This document shows, one piece after another, positions 59,801 to 64,000 of a DNA stretch of 64,000 nucleotides. Position 1 is the first letter of the stretch, and every line of letters begins with the position of its first letter. Both the position numbers and the translations under genes were made by a program. A model generated the notes under the pieces. It was not told the DNA's origin. It searched no databases and worked only from the letters and a program-made list of their open reading frames with translations. Source of the DNA: Halictus rubicundus (lineage: Eukaryota > Arthropoda > Insecta > Hymenoptera > Halictidae); NCBI RefSeq assembly GCF_050948215.1, contig NC_135165.1, forward strand, positions 6,980,501 through 7,044,500, written 5' to 3'.

Positions 59801-62800
59801 CTTTCTTTCTGTTAGTACGCTTAAGATCGGCCAAAAGTTGACGGAGAGAGCATATTCGTGCATGTCTGTCGAGAGCGGCAGAGAAACGGGAGAGACAAAA
59901 AGAAAGCAGAGCAAACAGAGACGGAAAGGATGATGATAGACACAGTTCGCTGCGTTCACGTGTAGTCGTTTAGCGTGTCTTGTGCGTACAATGAATAGTG
60001 CTGCTGATCGATCCGACTTCTGTTCAGATCCGTTCGCTGACTGTGTACACCAGCAGCAACGAGAGGGGTCTAAAATAAATATTTCGTAAACATTTAACCC
60101 ATAGCCTACGTTTTCTCCTACTCATTGTACATTTTTTCTCAGGGGAACCGAGAAGTCTCTCTTTCGTTCCTTTTCTCTTTCTTTTCTCTTTTCACGTTTA
60201 TACATATATATATTTTTTGTTTGTTTGTTGCGAAACCATGTCGTCGTCGATCCTCGTCTGAGCCTTCTCCATTTTTTTTCTTTTTTGGATCACTTGTTTC
60301 AGCAAAACAGGGTATCCCCGACACAAAACTCGAGCCAAGGTGTAAATCGTTATCCTTGTTCGCATGATCGTTTTTTTTTTACCTTTATTTTCATAACGTT
60401 TATCTACTGGGTCCGTTGTTCTGCCCGCTGCATGATCGAAAACTAATCGGTAATGTACATAGAGCCGACGGGGATAATGCGACGGGGGTGAATCTCTTTC
60501 GTTGCTGGACGCAGGTAAGTGGACAAACGCATTACGGCTATCCGCTTTCACGCTTTGTACTTATGCTCGCTATTGATTGTACGACACGTTCCCGCGAACG
60601 CAGGGTGCCTCGACAGCCTATACTACCTCGAACTAGAACGATAGTTTTCTCACCACCCTGCTCCAGTTTTCTTTTCATTTCTTTCTGTATAAACGCACCC
60701 AGACGATCGAGACTCTTGCAACCGATCGTTCCCTCTGAAAGCTCCCTGTACATCTTGCTAGCTGTCGATCAATTTCCATTGCCGAATGTCGAAATTGTTT
60801 AACGAGACGTCTAACACCGAGTCTGCATTTTAAACAGTTGTACAGGATCTTCATGTGACCTGAAATTTCAAAGGAGATACTCTCATAGGATCATCGAAGC
60901 ATCGCTAAAAATCTAAGAGAAATCGTTGAAGCCTCGTCTAGAAAATTTCTATGTCTAGAAAATTTCTATGCTACTCTTGCCTCTGGCCTCCTAGCGGCTA
61001 TCAGTTTTGAATATGAACATCCTGTACACGTTAGAACGAACCGGGACCTGTCTCTTCTCTCTATCTAGTGATACTGAAAGTTAATGCAATCTCCTGGTAC
61101 TCTCGATGTTTTAGGAAATCATGGACCTCTGCAACGGCCACTGCGGGTCCATGTGCGAGGACTCGGACGAAGACGAAGACTCCAGCCCAACGAATTCGCC
61201 CGTGTCGACGCGAAGGGTTGTGCCAAGTCCACCGTTGCCTCCGCGACGACTGTCACCGTCACCAACGCCGAATAGTCATTCGAGAAGTCGTCATTTAACT
61301 GTGCCGAAGGAGAATGCGCCACCGCCACCCTCGTCCGCTGTTAACGCCGTGTTTAATTCGAGCGCTGACAATCAACTGAATAACAATAGTTAGTATCGGA
61401 TGGCTAGCAAGCCAGTTCAGAGGCAATGCAAGATCTAAACGCGCGCTTTTCATATGGAAACTTAAAATTAGTGTTATTAGCACGGCCACAGTTCCGTGCC
61501 TCGTGTATCATTCATGGAGATTGTAAACAAAAATCTATGAAATGAATGAAGTGCTTGTATTCGATGAATTGCACTTGAACTTTGGAGTTTGGAGGGCGAC
61601 ATTGTAATCTATTCAAGACACGAGTGGTTATTATCGCTTATGAAAATGTCTGTCATGCTTTATGATCGAGTTTGGATGATTGGACGGTGAACGTGTTAAT
61701 CAGCGACTGTCTCGGGACTGCTTAACCAGTTAGCTGTTGCGACCTCTTTGAAAAATGTGTACCTAAGTTGCGTCGCAAAAATTAACCACTGTTTGAATTA
61801 TAGCTGTTTTGACGAGTATACTCGTCATGACACAAAATATTGCCATTTCTTCATAACGAGTATACTCGTCAAACATAGTTAACTGGTTAAATAACTGCTA
61901 GTAGATGAACTGTTAAAATAGAACCGGGCAACGCTGTTTGAACTATAATAGTCGAAATGTTTGATCTAAATATTTCCCTTATTTCTGACCTCGTACGACC
62001 TTGGGGGTCATTGTGCTACATATGAGTAAATTAGTCTGGACCCACGCTTTCATACAAACTAAAGAAAGCATATAGCATTCCATTTAAAAAACTAAAAGTC
62101 GCCTTTGTTTCTTGAATGATGATGTACATGTAAAAAATTTACATAGGTTGTCGCGTTGCCAGTGAGATATACTGTGCGTTCTTCCTTTCCCATTTTATTT
62201 TAAATACTCACTGTTTACGAGAAAAACACTGGTTCGATTTACCGCGAATACACGGTGTATGTCATGTAAAATAGTCACTTTTGGTGCCCCGTAAACCTAG
62301 TGTTGAGCCAATGAAAAGCGTTCGTTTGCGATAATGTGAGAGATTAGAGATGCTGAGGATACTGATGTCCGATTTTGTTGCAACAGTGAATTCGGAGGCA
62401 GGGTACGACATGCTGCACCGAGCGTCATCGCCGTCGCCAGCGCCGCCGATACCGCCTGCGCCGTTTCCGGTTAGCAGAAGTCACGTGCGTCGAACGCAAG
62501 GGAATCACATAGCCGTGGCACAGCCACAGCCGCCCACATTACCTGAAAAACCTAGTCGTTCGAGCGGCGCGTCTTCGGCGTCGAGTCAAACGACGTCGAG
62601 CAACAGCGTGCCGCCGGTTCCGCCGCCGTTATCGGTGCCGCGACCCCCAAAGTCCGGCAAAGAGCACAATAGACAGGATCACCACTACGAGAACACGATC
62701 GTGATACCCGGTACGAGACAGCACGTCGTGAGGAACATTAATCTGGAAGCGAATACGGCACGATTGTCCGCCCTAATGAGAGGTAAGGACGATCCCACCG

Positions 62801-62973
62801 GTTCTGCTAAGCCAGAATCCGCGGCATACGAGAACGTCAACGTCGAACACATTTCCAAGCTGACGGCTCTCGGATTCGCGCAAGACGCCGTGATTAGAGC
62901 GCTCGTTATAACTAGGAACGATCTTGAAATGGCTTGTGACATACTGCACGAATTTGCCACGAAATCGTCTTGA
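29830..62973 (+). CDS. Cbl: E3 ubiquitin-protein ligase Cbl, long form with UBA domain
   Basis: Cbl binds phosphotyrosine on activated receptor tyrosine kinases and ubiquitinates them for endocytosis and degradation. Exons in phase: 29830-30395, 55169-55315, 55397-55663, 55739-55958, 56568-56732, 61115-61388, 62387-62973 (741 residues). Exon 1 holds the four-helix bundle and start of the EF-hand of the TKB domain. The SH2-like part has FRLSCTR with Arg285 and Gly297. Linker tyrosines are Tyr359 and Tyr362 (EQYELYCEMG). The RING is C372-x2-C375, C387, H389, C392, C395, C407, C410, with Trp399 where E2 binds. Exons 6-7 add Ser/Pro-rich SH3-binding stretches (PSPPLPPRR, PTLPEKPSR) and a C-terminal UBA (VEHISKLTALGFAQDAVIRA). 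This matches the domain plan of Drosophila CblL. The start may be ATG 29830 or 29848. Exon 1 to 2 is a 24.8-kb intron. Confidence 0.93.
30828..31029. mobile_element. TA-flanked MITE, family T copy 2
   Basis: A 202-bp element. The left end GGGTAAGCGACCCAGTTACT and the right end (complement of GGGTAAGGGACTCAGTTACT) are inverted repeats, flanked by TA (30826-30827, 31030-31031). The interior shares AAAAGAGATATAA and TTATGCTTTAAAAATAAG with 8265-8489, proving common descent. It lies 430 bp into the Cbl intron. Confidence 0.8.
32450..33175. repeat. tandem and dispersed repeat cluster, about 175-bp period
   Basis: Two units of about 175 bp are highly similar: GAGATCTGCAGTCTCTGGAG occurs near 32770 and 32945, each followed by the same ~125 bp. 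More diverged units lie upstream from about 32450 and downstream to 33175. The core words (ATCTGCAGTCT, TGCATTTATGAYAAAAATGAG) also occur singly at about 12622, 25115, 56250 and 56400, so this is a dispersed family that expanded locally. Confidence 0.7.
33888..34357. mobile_element. TTAA-flanked element, family D
   Basis: A 470-bp segment bounded by TTAA, with inverted ends TTAACACGTTCGCGACCA and the complement TGGTCGTGACTGTGTTAA (some mismatches). No coding content. Another piggyBac-type MITE by its target site. Confidence 0.6.
35762..35798 (+). repeat. GA dinucleotide microsatellite
   Basis: About 15 uninterrupted GA units in the Cbl intron. Similar GA/CT tracts occur at 29689-29718, 38800-38837, 42899-42940 and 57292-57335. 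Confidence 0.85.
36688..36935. mobile_element. TTAA-flanked MITE, family B copy 1
   Basis: A 248-bp element bounded by TTAA, with ends TTAACCCTTAGCACTCGAA and TTCGAGTGCAAAGGGTTAA as imperfect inverted repeats. It is AT-rich and non-coding. A 5'-truncated relative lies at 51570-51701 with about 85% similarity by eye (GAATATATAGAAGG, ATATTCTAGGTCGGAAGA). Confidence 0.8.
40837..42444 (+). mobile_element. Tc1-like DNA transposon with long terminal inverted repeats
   Basis: A 1608-bp element flanked by TA (40835-40836, 42445-42446). The terminal inverted repeats are about 205 bp long (40837-41043 and 42240-42444), starting CAGTAAGGAGCAAAATTGAA, and differ at only a few positions, so insertion was fairly recent. 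Between them is a degraded transposase frame. It sits in the first coding intron of Cbl. Both TIRs also carry reverse-frame ORFs of 60-94 residues, which are repeat shadows. Confidence 0.92.
41184..42205 (+). pseudogene. Tc1-like transposase, inactivated
   Basis: The start (MKPLSKDMKNN) is at 41184, but a stop (TGA, about 41249) cuts it. Reading continues in other frames: 41257-41637 contains the helix-turn-helix part (GGRPKLL, ITTTASMAAKLF, SRWTARRALKEA). A frameshift precedes the first catalytic segment (VIFSDESKI, about 41617). Another stop replaces a codon near 41760 (after SLMVWG), and the end is open from 41763 to 42205. The second catalytic aspartate is changed (QHNNAPGH instead of the usual QxDNxPxH), while the last, NPIENVW, is present (DD34E type). 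At least two stops, one frameshift and a catalytic substitution mean it cannot work. Confidence 0.9.
42899..42940 (+). repeat. CT dinucleotide microsatellite
   Basis: A run of CT units with a few interruptions, followed by a TTTTTCTCTCTG tract, in a GC-rich part of the Cbl intron. Confidence 0.85.
43396..43466 (+). ncRNA. 71-nt stem-loop, candidate microRNA-type hairpin
   Basis: CTCTGCGCGAGGAGAATA pairs with TATTCTCCTCGTGCAGAG across 18 positions with a single G-U pair. The ~35-nt terminal loop contains a further short stem (ATGC/GCAT). Outer flanks (about 43360 and 43500) show weaker complementarity (CCCTACCA / TGGTAGAGGG). Shape and size fit a pre-miRNA, but it could equally be a palindromic mobile-element remnant. 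No known miRNA seed is recognised. Confidence 0.3.
45900..46870. repeat. AT-rich minisatellite with higher-order structure
   Basis: Units of about 65-90 bp share TTGAATATTTGATTTGGATC, a pyrimidine block TTTCTGTTGCTG, then AGGAGGTTAAAAATTAATGT. At about 46290-46810 four neighbouring units are duplicated as one block with a 272-bp period (TTTGGATCCACTTCTGTAGG at 46312 and 46584). An earlier pair near 46010-46150 has a ~71-bp period. Minus-strand frames of 93 and 104 residues are the reading of this repeat and not genes. Confidence 0.85.
49301..49605. mobile_element. TTAA-flanked MITE, family E, with internal tandem duplication
   Basis: A 305-bp element bounded by TTAA. The ends TTAACACGTTGATTGCC and GGCAGTCAACGTGTTAA are inverted repeats. 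Inside, a unit of about 68-69 bp starting AATACAATTGCTCGAGACGA is tandemly duplicated (about 49372-49508) with one indel. Confidence 0.8.
50238..50243 (-). terminator. poly(A) signal of the glutathione peroxidase gene
   Basis: TTTATT on the plus strand is AATAAA on the minus strand, about 280 nt past the GPx stop codon; it defines a short 3' UTR. Confidence 0.5.
50523..51415 (-). CDS. GPx: glutathione peroxidase, cysteine type (GPx4/PHGPx-like)
   Basis: Reduces peroxides, in insects often with thioredoxin rather than glutathione. Four exons on the minus strand, in phase: 51415-51327, 51254-51145, 51067-50976, 50738-50523 (507 nt, 168 residues). Signatures: NVASKCGLTATNY with Cys45 at the active site where vertebrate GPx4 has selenocysteine; LRILAFPCNQFNGQEPG with the conserved Gln (81) and Cys75; and KWNFTKFIV with Trp134-Asn135. 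There is no subunit-interface loop, as in monomeric GPx4 types. It starts at MSGNENYKEA with no obvious signal peptide; an upstream alternative exon giving a secreted or mitochondrial form cannot be excluded. The gene lies wholly inside the first coding intron of Cbl, antisense to it, so transcription of the two overlaps. Confidence 0.93.
51416..52320. other. GPx upstream region within the Cbl intron
   Basis: The promoter or 5' leader of GPx should be in the first few hundred bases. A truncated MITE (family B) lies at 51570-51701. A short A-rich degenerate repeat (GAAATATAACGAAAAAATAT, about three units) lies at 52025-52120. No coding exon recognised. Confidence 0.4.
51570..51701. mobile_element. 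truncated TTAA MITE, family B copy 2
   Basis: Matches the right half of 36688-36935 (GAGTAAATTGCA, GAATATATAGAAGG, GCTTCGAGTGCAAAGGGTTA). The final TTAA is changed to TTAG and the left end is missing. It lies 5' of GPx. Confidence 0.7.
52321..54076 (-). mobile_element. hAT-like DNA transposon, internally deleted, with perfect 8-bp target duplication
   Basis: A 1756-bp element. The ends TAGGGTGGACCTTA and TAAGGTCCACCCTA are perfect 14-bp inverted repeats. It is flanked on both sides by the identical 8-mer GTATACAC (52313-52320 and 54077-54084). An 8-bp duplication with TAGGG-type ends is characteristic of the hAT superfamily. Subterminal regions also share a degenerate word (GATGCGACCC on the left, GGTCGCAT on the right). 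The minus strand carries the 3' part of a transposase-like frame. Confidence 0.9.
52746..53788 (-). pseudogene. C-terminal fragment of a hAT-like transposase
   Basis: Two minus-strand frames follow each other: 53788-53582 (68 residues, with TGPNIQLFKKFQNSWPEIN) and 53585-52746 (279 residues, starting MSHPRDDYKELLELAIIFLGG, with PGAFHHARWMAKIIYTLKIF and LWYLSPENAALSFFDKKV). They are offset by one reading frame and together resemble the C-terminal part of insect transposon proteins seen as 'uncharacterized' in many genomes. The N-terminal half, which would carry the DNA-binding domain and first catalytic residues, is absent. The long intact 279-codon frame suggests recent decay. Family naming is by memory and moderate. 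Confidence 0.7.
54085..55168 (+). other. Cbl first coding intron, distal part
   Basis: No gene recognised. AT-rich sequence up to the acceptor TTTTCAG at 55168. Minus-strand frames at 54090-54500 and 54816-54998 show no family signature. Confidence 0.45.
55959..56567 (+). other. Cbl intron inside the RING-coding region
   Basis: A 609-bp intron splitting the RING finger between Gln400 and Asp401. It contains words of the dispersed repeat (GCATTTATGATAAAAATT near 56242, and AAAATCCGCAGTCTATGAA near 56400). Confidence 0.6.
56568..56744 (+). CDS. Cbl: Cbl terminal exon of the short form (CblS-like)
   Basis: Reading through the donor at 56733 (ACCGAG|GTATCC) adds three residues (VSD) and a TAG at 56742-56744. 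This gives a 458-residue protein that has TKB, linker and RING but no proline-rich tail or UBA. The size and end point are close to Drosophila CblS. The long form uses the donor at 56733. Retention versus splicing at this site would therefore switch isoforms. Confidence 0.7.
   Translation, partial: DSEGQGCPFCRAEIKGTEQIVIDPFDPRRTHRPGTHSASASNASTPTRDLDPDTEVSD
56745..61114 (+). other. Cbl: 3' UTR of the short form / intron of the long form
   Basis: 4.4 kb with no convincing exon. AATAAA at 59201-59206 and 60075-60080 could end short-form transcripts. It holds GA repeats (57292-57335), a CA tract (about 58637), palindromic GA/TC-rich words of the CCCGATATATTCGGG type at about 59300-59460, and T-rich stretches (60120-60400). 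A 206-codon frame on the minus strand (57509-56889) is low complexity. Confidence 0.45.
59300..59460. repeat. cluster of short palindromic CCCGA/TCGGG words
   Basis: Repeated inverted words: CCCGATATATTCGGGA, ATATACTCGGGAATAAACCCGA, CCCGACCCGACATTTTCGGGTT. Each is a small near-palindrome. No coding content; probably a degenerate low-complexity repeat. Confidence 0.5.
61115..61393 (+). CDS. Cbl: Cbl exon 6 with optional stop (middle form)
   Basis: Acceptor TTTTAG at 61114, phase 0. It encodes EIMDLCNGHCGSMCEDSDED, an acidic DEDEDSS stretch, then PSPPLPPRRLSPSP, a good SH3-binding stretch. If the donor at 61389 (ATA|GTTAGT) is ignored, TAG at 61391-61393 ends a 547-residue form without UBA. 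If used, the one-base overhang joins 62387 in frame (..NN-M-NSEAGYD). The donor is weak, so both outcomes are plausible. Confidence 0.65.
   Translation, partial: EIMDLCNGHCGSMCEDSDEDEDSSPTNSPVSTRRVVPSPPLPPRRLSPSPTPNSHSRSRHLTVPKENAPPPPSSAVNAVFNSSADNQLNNNS
61722..61890. mobile_element. TTAA-flanked MITE, family F
   Basis: A 169-bp element bounded by TTAA, with ends TTAACCAGTTAGCTGT and ACATAGTTAACTGGTTAA. Inside, the palindrome GACGAGTATACTCGTC occurs twice (one copy starts with A, as ACGAGTATACTCGTC). It lies in the intron between Cbl exons 6 and 7. Confidence 0.8.
62264..62306 (-). mobile_element. remnant of TTAA MITE family A
   Basis: ATGTAAAATAGTCACTTTTGG then CCCCGTAAACCTAGTGTTGA matches one end of family A. 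The TTAA is decayed to TTGA and the other end is missing. It lies about 80 bp before the last Cbl exon. Confidence 0.7.
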
Positions 62974-64000
62974 CCAGGTATGCGTAAAAATGCAAACCTA
63001 CCAAACAAAAAACCTGCCTTCGAGTAACTCATGCGATATACCACCTTCAATCATGTCAACCTAAAACGATCAGCGATACATCCATCTTATCCATGATTCT
63101 CTTAATCAGTAGTAGTCTGTTGCGATACTAGATTGGTAAATGCGAAGTGTCTTTTTAACACTTTCAGCGCCAGCACAGCGGCCTCGTATATCTCATAAAG
63201 CGAAAGTAATTTATCTAGGGAAATAAAACTTGAAAACTTAAGACATGTGATATTGAAAATAATCTTTCAGCCTTCTTGCAAATTCGCGTCAATGTAACGA
63301 CGCTAAAATTTATTTATAAATCTGGGCAAGTAATTCCGTCTCCCATTTTCTTTTGTAGACGTGGTGCTTAAAGTGTTAAAGAAGTACATTGCCAAAGCAA
63401 TTGGAACCATTGTGCTAAGTAACGCTAAGGATTAACATGATTAACATTTCCAATCATTAAGCTACAGAACGTGTACCGGTAGAATGTAAAATCAAACGCA
63501 GATCTAAACAGGGTGTTGCAATAGCTATAAAAGACGACAGTTTATACGCACCAATCTAGTAAGAGCAAATGCCTAAACAGTTGATAAACTCGACATAGTA
63601 CAGAAGATAGAAGTCCTACCACCTTTAAGGGAAGCATAAGTATTATCTCAATCAGTCGATCTTCTTTTTGTTCCAGGGTCGAACACAGAGGGGTCATAAC
63701 TGGCCTTCCTTGTGCGCAGAAGCATGTAGAATTTATGAACTCTGAAGCGTGGAAGGAATGTGAACTTCCACAGCTCAGGGATTCTTGTTCTGTGAGAGCA
63801 ATACGCATCCCGGAAACAATGAAACAAAAAAAGATTCCCTCTCAAGTTAGCCGGGCGACGCGCGTCCTCGACGGTTTGTCTCGAGAGAAAAATCAACTGC
63901 GTGGAAAATTATTTTTGCACGCGTTCGAACAGTGGTTCTTTTAGGGTCTTATTACCGAACACTTTATTGTGGGAAGATGTTCAGAAGCACCAGTGTTGTA
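62974..64000 (+). other. Cbl long-form 3' UTR and flank
   Basis: No further coding exon recognised to the end of the window. A TTAA MITE at 63156-63379 contains an AATAAA (63222-63227) that could serve as the poly(A) signal of the long form. Frames at 63542-63944 are short and unsupported. Confidence 0.4.
63156..63379. mobile_element. TTAA-flanked MITE, family G
   Basis: A 224-bp element bounded by TTAA, with ends TTAACACTTTCAGCGCCA and TGGTGCTTAAAGTGTTAA as imperfect inverted repeats. It sits 180 bp past the Cbl long-form stop, so in its likely 3' UTR, and carries an AATAAA. Confidence 0.75.

Noticed and set aside
62350..62386. Upstream ATG extending the last Cbl exon
   Set aside because: The acceptor CAACAG at 62381-62386 and the matching phase from 61388 show that this part is intron.

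Overview
The window looks like nuclear DNA of an insect, most likely a bee or another aculeate hymenopteran. This rests on the protein types, short GT-AG introns alternating with very long ones, AT-rich spacers mixed with CpG-rich patches, and many small DNA-transposon relics. The species cannot be named from sequence alone.

Five cellular genes can be assembled by joining exons with consistent splice phases. (1) 1094-2851 (+) is a five-exon GPR180/TMEM145-type seven-transmembrane protein. (2) 4763-5251 (-) is peptidyl-tRNA hydrolase 2, tail to tail with gene 1; their poly(A) signals lie under 50 bp apart. (3) 10544-27333 (+) is glycerol kinase. The core enzyme starts at 22448, but an upstream exon at 10544-10748 encoding a poly-glutamate segment joins it in frame. 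Two alternative hydrophobic C-termini are possible. (4) 29830-62973 (+) is the E3 ubiquitin ligase Cbl: TKB domain, linker tyrosines, RING and a C-terminal UBA, with in-frame stops that would also give a short and a middle form. (5) 50523-51415 (-) is a cysteine-type glutathione peroxidase nested antisense inside the 24.8-kb first coding intron of Cbl.

The rest is intron and intergenic sequence. It holds a decayed Tc1-like element with about 205-bp terminal inverted repeats (40837-42444), a 629-bp fold-back element with related ends (28705-29333), a hAT-like element with a perfect 8-bp target duplication and a broken transposase (52321-54076), and a TA-flanked MITE family with two copies. At least seven families of short elements are bounded by TTAA, as piggyBac-type MITEs are. 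There is also a 1.8-kb inverted-repeat structure, several minisatellites and simple repeats.

The cellular genes are not an operon or pathway. Their relations are positional: convergent transcription of GPR180 and PTRH2, and nesting of GPx inside Cbl. The most useful leads are the glycerol kinase N-terminal extension and alternative tails, the Cbl isoform switch, the dense TTAA-element community, the hAT relic, and a 71-nt near-perfect hairpin at 43396-43466. I saw no clear evidence of a wholly new multi-gene system.
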